Under the pieces are notes generated by a model that had not been told where the DNA came from, made no database searches, and saw only the letters and a list, made by a program, of their open reading frames with translations. Positions 1 to 8,837 of a stretch of DNA of 32,839 nucleotides are shown in pieces. Numbering within the stretch: the first letter of the stretch is position 1; the number at the start of each line of letters is the position of its first letter. The position numbers were made by a program, and so were the translations under genes. Location of the stretch: positions 1 through 32,839 of the forward strand of contig NZ_JAICZW010000105.1 in the NCBI RefSeq assembly GCF_029057325.1, in the 5' to 3' direction. The DNA is from Bacteroides sp. Lineage in GTDB: Bacteria > Bacteroidota > Bacteroidia > Bacteroidales > Bacteroidaceae.

Positions 1-609
1 GTGCAGGAATCGGTGGAACAGGAGATAATCACGCAAGAAACAGAAGAAACCGTGGTCATAAAACCCAAAACCGAACCCAAAAAGAAGGAGGAGGTGAAGA
101 AGAAGCCGGTGAAGCCCGAAAAGACGGAAGCTGAAAAGGCGGAAGAGGCACGCAAACTGGCAGAGGCGAAAGCCGAGCGGGAACGCAAGGAAGCCGAAGA
201 GGCAGCCCGCAAGCGGGTGGCAGGTGCTTTTGGTAAGGGGGCGCAGATGGGCAGTAAGGGCGACACGAAAGGCGAAGGTGTGCAGGGAAGTCCTACAGGC
301 AATGCTCCCACCGGTGCCACTTCGGGAACGGGAGGTTATGGCACATTCAATCTTAATGGCCGCTCTATCGGGGAGGGCGGATTGCCGCGACCGGTTTACA
401 ACGTGCAGGATGAGGGCAGGGTAGTGGTGACAATTACCGTGAATCCGGCCGGCCACGTGATAGCTACCAGCATCAACCGACAAACCAATACCGTGAATCC
501 GGCCTTGCGTAAAGCGGCGGAAGATGCTGCCAAGAAAGCCCGTTTCAATGCAGTCAGCGGGTTGAATAACCAGACGGGAACAATTACGTATTATTTTAAT
601 TTGAAATAG
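1..609 (+). CDS. tonB: Energy transducer TonB, C-terminal part (5' end outside window)
   Basis: TonB-type proteins pass the energy of the inner-membrane ExbB/ExbD complex to TonB-dependent outer-membrane receptors. The visible 202 codons start at the window edge, so the N-terminal membrane anchor is missing and the first GTG is probably an internal Val codon. Residues about 15-75 form a Lys/Glu/Pro-rich periplasmic linker, followed by a Gly-rich stretch (about 80-115). The last 90 residues match a TonB C-terminal domain, with GRSIGEGGLPRPVYN, then VVVTITVNPAGHV, and the ending TITYYFNLK. A DJ-1 gene follows after 16 bp with a good ribosome binding site, which suggests co-transcription. ExbB/ExbD genes are expected upstream but cannot be seen. 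The family call is strong; which TonB paralogue this is cannot be decided. Confidence 0.87.
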   Translation: MQESVEQEIITQETEETVVIKPKTEPKKKEEVKKKPVKPEKTEAEKAEEARKLAEAKAERERKEAEEAARKRVAGAFGKGAQMGSKGDTKGEGVQGSPTGNAPTGATSGTGGYGTFNLNGRSIGEGGLPRPVYNVQDEGRVVVTITVNPAGHVIATSINRQTNTVNPALRKAAEDAAKKARFNAVSGLNNQTGTITYYFNLK

Positions 610-625
610 TAGAAGGAGAATAACT

Positions 626-1177
626 ATGCAGACAGTTTATGTTTTTTTTGCCGACGGTTTTGAAGAGATAGAAGCGTTTACAGCAGTAGATGTGATGAGG
701 CGTGCCGGATTGAACGTGGTAATGGTGACGGTGACTCCTGACGAGATCGTGACGGGAGCACACGGCATTCCGTTCTTGTGCGACAAGAATGTGGCGAACT
801 GCGACTTCAGCGATGCGGAGCTTGTGTTGCTTCCGGGTGGAATGCCGGGGGCTTCTACGTTGGAGAAGTGCGGTGAGTTGCGCAGATTGCTGCTGCGCTT
901 TGCGCAAGAGCAGAAACCTATAGCCGCCATTTGTGCCGCTCCGATGATATTGGGCAAGCTGGGATTGCTGAAAGGCAAGAAGGCGACTTGCTATCCCGGA
1001 TTCGAACAATTCCTGGAAGAGGCCGAATACACGGCAGCACGGGTGGAAAGAGACGGCAACATCGTTACGGGCAAGGGACCGGGCACTGCCATGGACTTTG
1101 CACTTGCTGTGGTAGAAATGTTGTGTGGCTGCGAAAAAGTGCAGGAACTGAAAGAGGCTATGATGATTGACAATTGA
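626..1177 (+). CDS. DJ-1/PfpI family protein (YajL/ThiJ-like)
   Basis: This 183-residue protein has the standard DJ-1 superfamily length. The motif FADGFEEIEAF near the N-terminus supplies the conserved acidic residue (Glu16). The nucleophile elbow AAICAAPMIL places the reactive cysteine at Cys103, and LLPGGMPG and VTGKGPGTAMDFAL are further family signatures. Members act as protein or metabolite deglycases, chaperones or redox sensors; the substrate cannot be told from sequence. The ATG at 626 is preceded by AGAAGGAG, a strong Shine-Dalgarno for a Bacteroides gene. The gene sits between TonB and ispD with short gaps. Its last codons (Ile-Asp-Asn-stop) lie inside a simple TTGACAATT-type repeat that continues downstream. 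Confidence 0.92.
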   Translation: MQTVYVFFADGFEEIEAFTAVDVMRRAGLNVVMVTVTPDEIVTGAHGIPFLCDKNVANCDFSDAELVLLPGGMPGASTLEKCGELRRLLLRFAQEQKPIAAICAAPMILGKLGLLKGKKATCYPGFEQFLEEAEYTAARVERDGNIVTGKGPGTAMDFALAVVEMLCGCEKVQELKEAMMIDN

Positions 1178-1189
1178 TAATTGACAATT
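1166..1189. repeat. Short direct repeats of ATTGACAATT type
   Basis: Two copies of ATTGACAATT separated by GATA run through the stop codon of the DJ-1 gene into the 36-bp gap before ispD. The sequence is AT-rich and partly self-complementary. It is a simple intergenic repeat that has reached into the 3' end of a gene; no function is apparent. Confidence 0.5.
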
Positions 1190-1213
1190 AAAATTCTTCA
1201 TTCTTTATAAAAG

Positions 1214-1885
1214 ATGGACTATGCTTTGATTGTGGCGGGTGGCAAGGGATTGCGTATGGGGGGCGAGCTCCCCAAGCAGTTTCTTCCGATAGGAGGCAAA
1301 CCCGTATTGATGCGCACATTGGAAGCGTTCTACACCTGCAATCCTGAGATTCGGATTATTTTGGTGCTTCCGCACGACCAGCAGACATATTGGAGACGGT
1401 TGTGCGAGGAGCATCGTTTTGTCTTGCCCCATACCGTTGTTGATGGCGGGGAAACGCGTTTCCATTCGGTGAAGAACGGGTTGGCGTTGGTGCAGACACC
1501 CGCATTGGTGGCTGTACACGATGGGGTACGCCCATTCGTTTCGCAGGAGGTCATTGCCCGTTGTTATGAGCTGGCGGCGGTGAAGCGTGCCGTGATTCCG
1601 GTGACGGATGTGGTGGAGACCGTCCGCCACCTGACGGAATCGGGCAGTGAGACCGTCAGTCGGGATGCCTACAAGTTGGTGCAGACTCCCCAGGTTTTTG
1701 ACGCGGCGTTGCTGAAAGAGGCCTACGAGCAACCCTATAACCACAGCTTTACAGATGATGCCTCCGTGGTGGAGGCATTGGGCGTGTCCGTCTTCCTGAC
1801 TCCGGGCAACCGGGAGAATATAAAGATAACCACTCCTTTCGATTTAAAGGTAGCTGCGGCTCTGATAGGTGAATGTTCGATTTAG
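1214..1885 (+). CDS. ispD: 2-C-methyl-D-erythritol 4-phosphate cytidylyltransferase (IspD)
   Basis: IspD joins CTP to 2-C-methyl-D-erythritol 4-phosphate in the non-mevalonate isoprenoid pathway, in the cytoplasm. The 223-residue length is normal. The nucleotide-binding loop is [12 protein letters not shown] followed by [14 protein letters not shown]. The family motifs [23 protein letters not shown], the Lys/Gln pair in [10 protein letters not shown], and [12 protein letters not shown] are all present. The 3' end overlaps the start of recG by 13 bp, so the two are almost certainly translated from one mRNA. The ATG at 1214 puts the glycine-rich loop at residues 7-17, as in the family. Confidence 0.97.
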   Translation: MDYALIVAGGKGLRMGGELPKQFLPIGGKPVLMRTLEAFYTCNPEIRIILVLPHDQQTYWRRLCEEHRFVLPHTVVDGGETRFHSVKNGLALVQTPALVAVHDGVRPFVSQEVIARCYELAAVKRAVIPVTDVVETVRHLTESGSETVSRDAYKLVQTPQVFDAALLKEAYEQPYNHSFTDDASVVEALGVSVFLTPGNRENIKITTPFDLKVAAALIGECSI

Positions 1886-3969
1886 CCACTCGTGACATAA
1901 AGTATCTGTCGGGTGTCGGACCGCAGCGTGCGGCGGTGCTCAACAAGGAGCTGGGCATTTTTTCGCTGCACGACCTGCTCTATTACTTTCCCTATAAATA
2001 TGTGGACCGCAGCCGCATCTACTCCATTCGGGAGATAGACAATACGATGCCCTATATCCAGCTGAAAGGTGAGATACTCAGTTTTGAAACGGTGGGCGAG
2101 GGTCGCCAGCGGCGGCTGATAGCCCATTTTTCGGACGGTACGGGTGTGGTGGATTTGGTCTGGTTTCAGGGCATCAAATATCTGTTGGGAAAGCACAAGG
2201 TACATCAGGAGTACATTGTATTCGGCAAGCCAACCCCCTTCAACGGGCGAATCAACATCGCCCACCCCGACATCGACCCGGCTTCGGAACTGAAGTTGTC
2301 GTCCATTGGGTTGCAACCCTACTACAACACGACGGAGAAGATGAAGCGTAGCTTCCTCAATTCGCACGCCATTGAGAAGATGATGAGCATCGTTGTGCAG
2401 CAGCTGTCCGAGCCGTTGCCCGAAACCCTTTCGCCTGCCATCCTTGCCGAACATCACCTGTTGCCGCTGACGGAGGCGCTGATTAACATCCATTTCCCTG
2501 CCAATTCCGATTTGTTGCGCAAGGCGCAGTATCGCCTGAAGTTCGAGGAACTGTTCTATGTGCAGCTGAACATCCTGCGCTATGCCAAAGACCGCCAGCA
2601 GAGGTATCGCGGCTATGTGTTCGAACGGGTGGGCGAGGTGTTCAACGCCTTCTATTCCCGTAACCTTCCTTTTGAACTGACCAACGCGCAGAAGCGGGTG
2701 TTGAAAGAAATCCGCCGGGATGTGGGGTCGGGAAGGCAGATGAACCGCCTGTTGCAGGGCGATGTAGGAAGCGGAAAGACCCTGGTGGCGCTGATGAGCA
2801 TGCTGATGGCGCTCGACAACGGCTATCAGGCCTGTATGATGGCACCTACCGAGATTCTTGCCAACCAGCACTATGAGACCATCTGCGAACTGCTGTACGG
2901 TATGGACGTGCGGGTGGAGTTATTGACCGGCTCCGTGAAAGGGAAGAAGCGCGAGGCCATTCTTTCCGGACTGCTGACGGGCGATGTGCATATATTGATA
3001 GGTACGCATGCGGTCATCGAAGATTCGGTGAACTTCGCTTCCCTCGGTTTGGTGGTGATTGACGAGCAGCACCGTTTCGGTGTTGCCCAGCGTGCCCGGT
3101 TGTGGACCAAGAATGTGCAGCCGCCCCATGTGCTGGTGATGACGGCGACTCCCATTCCGCGTACGTTGGCGATGACGCTGTATGGCGATTTGGATGTTTC
3201 TGTCATCGATGAGCTGCCACCCGGACGCAAGCCGATTGTCACGCTCCATCAGTTCGATAGTCGCAGAGTCAGCCTTTACCAATCCATACGCAGGCAGATA
3301 GCCGAAGGGCGGCAGGTCTATATCGTCTTCCCGTTGATTAAGGAGAGCGAGAAAATCGACCTGAAGAATCTGGAAGAGGGGTATTTGCACATCTGTGAAG
3401 AGTTTCCCGAATGCAAGGTCTGCAAGGTGCACGGAAAGATGAAGCCTGCCGAGAAGGATGCGCAGATGCAGCTGTTTGTATCGGGCGAGGCGCAGATTAT
3501 GGTGGCCACCACCGTCATCGAAGTGGGGGTGAACGTGCCGAACGCTTCGGTCATGGTGATAGAGAATGCCGAACGCTTCGGCCTGTCGCAGCTTCACCAG
3601 CTCCGGGGGCGTGTGGGGCGTGGGGCCGACCAGTCCTATTGCATCCTGGTGACCGGCTTTAAACTGGCGGAAGACACACGGAAGCGCCTGGAGATAATGG
3701 TGCGCACCAACGACGGGTTTGAAATAGCCGAAGCGGACTTGAAGCTGCGCGGCCCGGGCGATTTGGAGGGAACCCAGCAAAGTGGCGTTGCCTTTGATTT
3801 GAAGATTGCCGACGTGGCTCGCGACGGGCAGCTGTTGCAATATGTCCGTGGTATAGCTCAGGCGGTGGTGGAGGCCGACCCTAACGGCACGCTGCCCGAA
3901 AATGAAGTCTTGTGGCGGCGGCTGAAAGCATTGCGGAAGACGAACGTCAATTGGGCGGCCATCAGCTGA
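1873..3969 (+). CDS. recG: ATP-dependent DNA helicase RecG
   Basis: RecG is a branch-migrating superfamily 2 helicase that regresses stalled forks and processes Holliday junctions. At 698 residues it is full length. The N-terminal wedge/OB domain (about 1-230) is followed by the helicase core: Walker [16 protein letters not shown], motif [15 protein letters not shown] (DEQH, diagnostic for RecG/Mfd-type helicases), motif [21 protein letters not shown], and motifs V/VI with [15 protein letters not shown] and QLRGRVGRG. The C-terminal part has the RecG wording [17 protein letters not shown]. It starts with ATG inside ispD (13-bp overlap). No terminator is obvious immediately after the stop; a palindromic array begins 72 bp downstream. 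Confidence 0.98.
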   Translation: MFDLATRDIKYLSGVGPQRAAVLNKELGIFSLHDLLYYFPYKYVDRSRIYSIREIDNTMPYIQLKGEILSFETVGEGRQRRLIAHFSDGTGVVDLVWFQGIKYLLGKHKVHQEYIVFGKPTPFNGRINIAHPDIDPASELKLSSIGLQPYYNTTEKMKRSFLNSHAIEKMMSIVVQQLSEPLPETLSPAILAEHHLLPLTEALINIHFPANSDLLRKAQYRLKFEELFYVQLNILRYAKDRQQRYRGYVFERVGEVFNAFYSRNLPFELTNAQKRVLKEIRRDVGSGRQMNRLLQGDVGSGKTLVALMSMLMALDNGYQACMMAPTEILANQHYETICELLYGMDVRVELLTGSVKGKKREAILSGLLTGDVHILIGTHAVIEDSVNFASLGLVVIDEQHRFGVAQRARLWTKNVQPPHVLVMTATPIPRTLAMTLYGDLDVSVIDELPPGRKPIVTLHQFDSRRVSLYQSIRRQIAEGRQVYIVFPLIKESEKIDLKNLEEGYLHICEEFPECKVCKVHGKMKPAEKDAQMQLFVSGEAQIMVATTVIEVGVNVPNASVMVIENAERFGLSQLHQLRGRVGRGADQSYCILVTGFKLAEDTRKRLEIMVRTNDGFEIAEADLKLRGPGDLEGTQQSGVAFDLKIADVARDGQLLQYVRGIAQAVVEADPNGTLPENEVLWRRLKALRKTNVNWAAIS

Positions 3970-4041
3970 CGGATGCACCTGTTTTCTTCTGAAAGGATCG
4001 GGTGGCTTGCATCGCAATCCGGCCTCAATATCCCCCTGTTT

Positions 4042-4165
4042 GACAGACACAAGTGTCTGTCGTCTTGAAGTCCAGTGTCTGACGTGACAGACACAAGTGT
4101 TTGTCACGTTGAACACAAGTGTCTGTTATTTGATTTTATTATTGCTGATAATCAATGTGTTATGA
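4042..4165. repeat. Palindromic tandem array, 22-bp period, copy 1
   Basis: Four degenerate units end at 4061, 4083, 4105 and 4127, an exact 22-bp period. Unit 1 is GACAGACACAAGTGTCTGTC, an inverted repeat with 9-bp arms around a central AA. Unit 3 (4086-4105) is nearly identical; units 2 and 4 are partial. Linkers are about 6-7 bp. The array is followed at 4145-4165 by CTGATAATCAATGTGTTATG. The same array, with four units, the same period and a closely similar 3' flank, recurs at 21337-21461, so this is a dispersed intergenic element and not a local accident. Its function is unknown. Confidence 0.75.
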
Positions 4166-4474
4166 GTGCGCGGATTCCCGACAGGCAAGAAAGCTTTTGT
4201 CGCTTTGCATGTTTCATCTTCAAAACGTTGAGATGTCCTATCTTTCTTATCGAACAGCTATGATCCGCTTGTTGGGTTTACGATAGCATAGGACGAGATG
4301 AGAGAAACATCCCCAAAAAGGTAAAAAAACAACATTGTTCGTCTTTATGTTGTAAAACATGTATTGTTGTAAAATTCATATTCATAGTGGTTTATGTGGT
4401 TTTTTGCTGCTTTTTTCTGATTCTGTTTTCGAAAAAATAGTTAATGCTTCGTTCGCTGTTTCAAATAGAAGTTG
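4166..4474. other. Intergenic stretch without a recognisable gene
   Basis: No convincing coding region is visible. There is an imperfect inverted repeat pairing GTCCTAT near 4233 with ATAGGAC near 4287, and two direct copies of TGTTGTAAAA (4348-4357 and 4365-4374). These may be part of the control region of the downstream peptidase gene, but nothing firmer can be said. Confidence 0.4.
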
Positions 4475-4482
4475 TATCTTTG
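4475..4482 (+). promoter_or_regulatory. Promoter -7 box for the M23 peptidase gene
   Basis: TATCTTTG matches the Bacteroides -7 consensus TAnnTTTG exactly. The -33 region 19 bp upstream reads TTCG, a weak match to TTTG. The 5' untranslated leader to the ATG at 4583 would be about 95 nt. Confidence 0.55.
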
Positions 4483-4582
4483 AGAGAATTTTTTGATATC
4501 AATCTGAATATTCGCAAGAAACAAGTATGGCAGAGATGTCTGAAGGTGTTTGCGGCGGATATCAAAACGAAAGACGAAACGA

Positions 4583-5455
4583 ATGAATTTGAATTGGATA
4601 AAAACAGCAATGTTGGCTGCAACGGCGATGGTCAGCTTGAATTCTTTTTCTCAAGACCTGATTGCCCGTCAAGCCCCCATCGATAGAAAACTGAAGAGCG
4701 TAGATTCATTGGCGCTGCAAAAACAAATACGTGCTGAACAGTCCCTGTATCCGGGATTGGATTTATATCCTACTTGGGACAATGAACGTGTGCAGGCATA
4801 CAGCGATGCTGCTGTCCCCGAAAGCTACACTTTTGATTTGAGAAATTTCTGCATGCCCACTACCAATACCCGTATTACGGATGTGTTTGGTTATCGTCCC
4901 CGCAGACGGAGGGTGCACAACGGATTGGATATCAAAGTGTATATAGGCGATACGATTCGTGCGGCTTTTGATGGCAAAATCCGTATTGTGAAGAATCAAG
5001 GACGTCGTCGCGGATATGGCATGTATATTGTGATGCGTCATGACAACGGATTGGAAACGGTATATGGCCACCTTTCCAAATGGCTGGTGGAAGAGAACCA
5101 GTTGGTGAAGGCGGGCGACCCCATCGCATTGGGCGGAAATACCGGACGTTCTACCGGTTCGCATTTGCATTTTGAAACCCGTTTCTTGGGAATTCCTATC
5201 AATCCGGCGTTGATGTTCGACTTTGAGAAGCAAGATGTGGTGGCCGATTCTTATACTTTCCAGAAGGCAAAAGGTTCTTCCGGCACATCACGCAACATGG
5301 CATCGGGTGAAGGCTTGTTCTATAAGGTGAAGCAGGGAGACACATTGGGGAAAATCGCAGCCCGTCAAGGTGTATCTATAGACCGGCTCTGCCAGCTGAA
5401 CAGAATCACACGCAAAACCATCCTGAGACCGGGACAAGTATTGCGTTGCTCATAA
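4583..5455 (+). CDS. Secreted M23 family metallopeptidase with C-terminal LysM domain
   Basis: This is a predicted periplasmic or surface peptidoglycan endopeptidase of 290 residues. The ATG at 4583 was chosen over an upstream TTG at 4550 because it gives a clean signal peptide (MNLNWIKTAMLAATAMVSLN, cleavage near SFSQ). The LytM/M23 domain has the zinc ligand pair His112 and Asp116 in HNGLD, YGHLSKW, and the HLH motif (His194 and His196) in GSHLHFETR, so it looks catalytically intact. A LysM domain ends the protein, from FYKVKQGDTLGKIAA to ILRPGQVL, and would bind glycan chains. It has its own -7 box upstream and a terminator downstream, so it is probably a single-gene unit involved in wall remodelling or cell division. 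Confidence 0.93.
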   Translation: MNLNWIKTAMLAATAMVSLNSFSQDLIARQAPIDRKLKSVDSLALQKQIRAEQSLYPGLDLYPTWDNERVQAYSDAAVPESYTFDLRNFCMPTTNTRITDVFGYRPRRRRVHNGLDIKVYIGDTIRAAFDGKIRIVKNQGRRRGYGMYIVMRHDNGLETVYGHLSKWLVEENQLVKAGDPIALGGNTGRSTGSHLHFETRFLGIPINPALMFDFEKQDVVADSYTFQKAKGSSGTSRNMASGEGLFYKVKQGDTLGKIAARQGVSIDRLCQLNRITRKTILRPGQVLRCS

Positions 5456-5477
5456 AAACGTAAACAATCTTTATAGA

Positions 5478-5520
5478 AGAGGGTACTTTAATAGAATTTA
5501 GAGTGCCCTCTTTCTCTTTT
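5478..5520 (+). terminator. Rho-independent terminator after the M23 gene
   Basis: The arms AGAGGGTACT and AGTGCCCTCT (one G-T pair) flank a 14-nt AT-rich loop and are followed by TTCTCTTTTTCTTT. It starts 23 bp after the stop codon. Confidence 0.8.
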
Positions 5521-5534
5521 TCTTTAATTATTCC

Positions 5535-5542
5535 TATCTTTG
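5535..5542 (+). promoter_or_regulatory. Promoter -7 box for the DUF1599 gene
   Basis: TATCTTTG matches TAnnTTTG and lies 23 bp before the ATG at 5566, directly after the M23 terminator. No TTTG is visible at the -33 position; the region is T-rich. Confidence 0.6.
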
Positions 5543-5565
5543 TGGCGAAATGTAAGGATTAGGAA

Positions 5566-6108
5566 ATGAAAGATACTAAGCAGCAATTTGAACATGTCAT
5601 AGCCCTCTGTCGTGATTTGTTTTTCAAGAAACTTCACGATTATGGTCCGGCATGGCGCATCCTTCGTCCGTCTTCTGTGACGGATCAGATATTCATTAAA
5701 GCCAATCGCATCAGAAGCATTGAAACGAAAGGGGTGACTTTGGTGGATGAAGGCATTCGTTCGGAGTTCATTGCCATTGTCAACTATGGAATTGTCGGGT
5801 TGATACAGCTGGAATTAGGGTATGCCGAAGCTGCCGATATGACCAACGAGGAAGCGCTGGCATTGTATGACAAATATGCCGGAAACTCTTTGGAATTGAT
5901 GCTTGCCAAGAACCATGATTACGATGAAGCTTGGCGCAGCATGCGCGTCAGCTCATATACGGACTTGATATTGATGAAGATTTACAGGACCAAGCAGATA
6001 GAGAGTCTGTCCGGACAGACACTGGTTTCAGAAGGTGTGGATGCCAACTACATGGATATGATTAATTATTCCGTGTTCGGCCTAATAAAGATTGAGTTTG
6101 GAGATTGA
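5566..6108 (+). CDS. DUF1599 domain-containing protein (two tandem copies)
   Basis: This 180-residue cytoplasmic protein is built from an internal duplication. LFFKKLHDYGPAWRILRPSSVTDQI in the first half (about 18-44) mirrors LMLAKNHDYDEAWRSMRVSSYTDLI in the second. Each half has the sequence order His-Asp-Tyr, Ala-Trp-Arg, Arg-x-Ser-Ser, Thr-Asp, followed by an Arg-x-x-x-Ile-Glu-(T/S) segment. This is the pattern of DUF1599, a Bacteroidetes family of unknown biochemical function. The 3' end overlaps the next gene by 17 bp, so the two are translationally linked. It has its own promoter box. No catalytic role is assigned. Confidence 0.88.
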   Translation: MKDTKQQFEHVIALCRDLFFKKLHDYGPAWRILRPSSVTDQIFIKANRIRSIETKGVTLVDEGIRSEFIAIVNYGIVGLIQLELGYAEAADMTNEEALALYDKYAGNSLELMLAKNHDYDEAWRSMRVSSYTDLILMKIYRTKQIESLSGQTLVSEGVDANYMDMINYSVFGLIKIEFGD

Positions 6109-7390
6109 TAATAAACATATCGCCTGGAAAGTTTGGGCAAGCCTTTGCCGATTCTTGTTGGGAGCCGCATTTATATTCTCGGGGTTTGTAAAGGCTGTTG
6201 ACCCATTTGGTTTCTTTTATAAGATTCAAGATTATCTGGCGGCTTTTGGCTTGATTTCCAAGTTCCCTTTTTATCTGCCGTTATGGCTGGGAATCGTATT
6301 GTCCGCAATCGAATTCTGTGTAGGCGTTTTCTTGTTTTTGGGCATTCGTCGGAAGGGGAGCACTACGGTGGCATTGCTGTTGATGTCGGTGATGACTCCG
6401 TTGACGCTTTATCTGGCTTTGGAGAATCCGGTGTCCGATTGCGGATGTTTCGGTGATGCCTGGGTGCTGACCAATTGGCAGACATTCGGCAAGAATATCG
6501 TGTTGCTGGTTGCGGCGGTATCGGTGGTCAAGTGGCGGAACAGCTTGGTGCGTTTCGTTACACCTAAATTGGAGTGGATGGTCTCCATGTACACCATCCT
6601 GTTTGTGTTTGCGCTTTCGTTCTATTGCTTGCGCCAGTTGCCGATATTGGATTTCCGTCCCTACAAGATTGGCGCGAATATCAGGGCGGGCATGGAAATA
6701 CCGGAAGGTGCCAAGCCAAGCGTATTTGAAACCCGGTTTGTGTTGGAGAAGAACGGCGAACGGCGGGAGTTTGCGTTGGATGATTATCCCGATAGCACGT
6801 GGACGTTCATAGAGTCGCGTACGTTGCTGAAGGAAAAAGGCTACGAGCCTCCCATTCAAGAATTCTCGATGTTGAGTCTGGATAGTGGCGAGGAGATAAC
6901 GGACCATGTGTTGTCGGACGAGGGATATACCTTCTTGCTGGTAGCCCATCGCATTGAAGAGGCGGATGACAGCAACATTGACCTTATCAACGAGATATAC
7001 GATTACAGCGTGGAGCATGGTTACGGCTTTTATGCCTTGACCTCGTCTTCGGGCGATGAAATAGAATTGTGGCGTGATAAGACAGGGGCTGAATACCCTT
7101 TCTGCCGGATGGATGACATTACGCTGAAAACGATTATCCGTTCCAATCCGGGCTTGCTGCTGATAAAGGAAGGAACGATATTGAACAAGTGGAGCAACCA
7201 ACAGTTGCCGGATGAATATGCCTTGACCGATGCCTTGGAACGGTTGCCCTTGGGGCAACAGAAACAGGTCAGCGATTTGCGCACAATGGCCTATGTCCTG
7301 TTGTGGTGCATCATCCCGCTGCTGCTGGTGATTGGCATGGATATTTTAGTTGTCAGGCGCAGAGAACGACAAAGCCTCAGACAGCAATAG
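6092..7390 (+). CDS. DoxX/MauE-like integral membrane protein (BT_3928-type)
   Basis: This inner-membrane protein has about 432 residues. Predicted membrane segments lie near 15-36, 58-82, 88-108, 133-150 and 165-185, with a last one near 400-420 before a basic tail (RRRERQSLRQQ). The N-terminal bundle resembles DoxX/MauE, including a Cys-Gly-Cys-Phe-Gly motif (Cys117 and Cys119), as in MauE-type proteins linked to disulfide or quinone redox chemistry. The central 200 residues are soluble and lack a recognisable motif. No ATG is available; translation must start at TTG, either 6092 or 6098, inside the DUF1599 gene. tpiA follows after 63 bp. The redox role is inferred from the family only. Confidence 0.8.
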   Translation: MSLEIDNKHIAWKVWASLCRFLLGAAFIFSGFVKAVDPFGFFYKIQDYLAAFGLISKFPFYLPLWLGIVLSAIEFCVGVFLFLGIRRKGSTTVALLLMSVMTPLTLYLALENPVSDCGCFGDAWVLTNWQTFGKNIVLLVAAVSVVKWRNSLVRFVTPKLEWMVSMYTILFVFALSFYCLRQLPILDFRPYKIGANIRAGMEIPEGAKPSVFETRFVLEKNGERREFALDDYPDSTWTFIESRTLLKEKGYEPPIQEFSMLSLDSGEEITDHVLSDEGYTFLLVAHRIEEADDSNIDLINEIYDYSVEHGYGFYALTSSSGDEIELWRDKTGAEYPFCRMDDITLKTIIRSNPGLLLIKEGTILNKWSNQQLPDEYALTDALERLPLGQQKQVSDLRTMAYVLLWCIIPLLLVIGMDILVVRRRERQSLRQQ

Positions 7391-7453
7391 CCCGCCATGC
7401 CAGATAGTAAATAGTCAAATAGTAAATACATTAACCCTTTAATAATAAACAAA

Positions 7454-8209
7454 ATGAGAAAGAACATTGTTGCAGGAAACTGGAAAATGAACAAGACCCT
7501 TCAAGAGGGTATTGAGCTTGCAAAAGAACTGAATGAAGTGCTGGCTAACGAAAAGCCTAATTGTGATGTAATCATCTGTACTCCGTTTATCCACCTGGCA
7601 TCTGTTACTCCGCTGGTGGACGCTGCCAAGATCGGTGTAGGTGCAGAAAACTGTGCAGACAAGGTATCCGGTGCCTATACAGGAGAAGTTTCAGCCGCTA
7701 TGGTTGCTTCTACAGGTGCCAAATATGTAATTCTCGGTCACTCTGAGCGTCGCGCTTACTATGGCGAGACAGTTGCTATTTTGGAAGAGAAGATCAAATT
7801 GGCTTTGGCTAACGGCCTGACTCCTATTTTCTGTATCGGTGAAGTGTTGGAAGAGCGTGAAGCAAACAAACAGAACGAAGTGGTTGCCGCTCAGTTGGCT
7901 TCTGTATTCTCGTTGTCTGCCGAAGATTTCTCTAAAATCATCTTGGCTTACGAACCGGTTTGGGCCATCGGTACCGGCAAGACCGCTACTGCTGAACAGG
8001 CACAGGAAATCCACGCTTTCATCCGTTCGCTGATTGTTGAGAAGTATGGCAAGGAAGTGGCAGAAAACTGCTCTATCCTTTACGGCGGTAGCTGCAAGCC
8101 TTCTAATGCGAAGGAATTGTTTGCCAATCCGGACGTTGACGGCGGTTTGATTGGTGGCGCTGCTTTGAAGGTTGCTGACTTCAAGGGCATCATCGACGCT
8201 TTTAATTAA
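7454..8209 (+). CDS. tpiA: Triosephosphate isomerase
   Basis: This enzyme interconverts dihydroxyacetone phosphate and glyceraldehyde 3-phosphate in glycolysis. The 251-residue length is standard. Catalytic residues are visible: Lys11 in GNWKMN, His96 in ILGHSERR, and Glu167 in [15 protein letters not shown], which also contains the flexible loop 6. The phosphate-binding ends YGGSCKP and GGLIGGAAL are intact. Codon choice is more even than in the neighbours, fitting a highly expressed gene. It sits 63 bp after the DoxX-like gene without a clear promoter box, and a hairpin with a T-rich tail follows. Confidence 0.98.
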   Translation: MRKNIVAGNWKMNKTLQEGIELAKELNEVLANEKPNCDVIICTPFIHLASVTPLVDAAKIGVGAENCADKVSGAYTGEVSAAMVASTGAKYVILGHSERRAYYGETVAILEEKIKLALANGLTPIFCIGEVLEEREANKQNEVVAAQLASVFSLSAEDFSKIILAYEPVWAIGTGKTATAEQAQEIHAFIRSLIVEKYGKEVAENCSILYGGSCKPSNAKELFANPDVDGGLIGGAALKVADFKGIIDAFN

Positions 8210-8227
8210 ACTGAAAGTTGAAAAGGT

Positions 8228-8296
8228 GAAAGTTGAAAATGGAAGGTGTAGTTGTGTTTGCAAGGTTATTTCCCATTTTCAACTTTCTATTTTTCA
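8228..8296 (+). terminator. Long inverted repeat, probable terminator after tpiA
   Basis: The arms GAAAGTTGAAAATGG (8228-8242) and CCATTTTCAACTTTC (8273-8287) are perfect 15-bp complements around a 30-nt loop, followed by TATTTTTC. An extra TGAAAGTTGAAAA copy at 8212 precedes the stem. This fits a terminator or attenuator between tpiA and the SPOR gene. The large loop makes it atypical. Confidence 0.55.
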
Positions 8297-8316
8297 TTAT
8301 GTAAAGAGATTCCATT

Positions 8317-8775
8317 ATGAAGAATCATTATTTGCTTTTAATTGTATGTCTGTCTTTTGCTCATTTTGCTGCGGCGCAGAATAACATTGTGAAAAGTCTG
8401 GAACGCAGTGTGCCGGGACAAGGCAAAGTAACCATCCATCAGGATGCCCGCATTGCGGCTTTGATAGGTATGGAATATGTTCCTACCGGTGCGGGCGAAC
8501 GGAAAGTGATTAAGAGTTCGGGCTATCGCATACAGGCGTATGCCGGTAACAACACCCGTCAGGCCAAGAATGAGGCCCATAAGATTGCGGACCGTATCAA
8601 GGTGCAGTTTCCGGAGTTGCCGGTTTACACCACTTTCAATCCTCCCCGCTGGTTGTGCCGTGTGGGAGATTTTCGCAGCATCGAAGAGGCGGATGCCATG
8701 ATGCGGCGATTGCGTGCTACCGGTGAGTTCAAAGAAGTATCGATTGTAAAAGAGCAGATAAATATCCCCTTGTAA
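8317..8775 (+). CDS. SPOR domain-containing exported protein
   Basis: This small secreted protein of 152 residues has a signal peptide (MKNHYLLLIVCLSFAHFAAA, cleavage before Gln). The C-terminal half is a SPOR domain, from SGYRIQAYAGNNTRQAKNEA through VYTTFNPPRWLCRVGDF to the repeated fold with EEADAMMRRLRAT. SPOR domains bind peptidoglycan stripped of stem peptides at division sites, so a septal or wall-associated role is likely. It lies between tpiA and folE on the same strand, probably part of a loose conserved cluster. Confidence 0.88.
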   Translation: MKNHYLLLIVCLSFAHFAAAQNNIVKSLERSVPGQGKVTIHQDARIAALIGMEYVPTGAGERKVIKSSGYRIQAYAGNNTRQAKNEAHKIADRIKVQFPELPVYTTFNPPRWLCRVGDFRSIEEADAMMRRLRATGEFKEVSIVKEQINIPL

Positions 8776-8837
8776 TCTCTTGCGATAGAGAAGAGAGCAG
8801 GAAGGTAAATTGTAAATTCTAAATCATAAATCTCCTC

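Noticed and set aside
4550..4582. TTG start 33 bp upstream of the M23 peptidase ATG
   Set aside because: It would add a highly basic stretch before the signal peptide; the ATG at 4583 gives a standard signal sequence.
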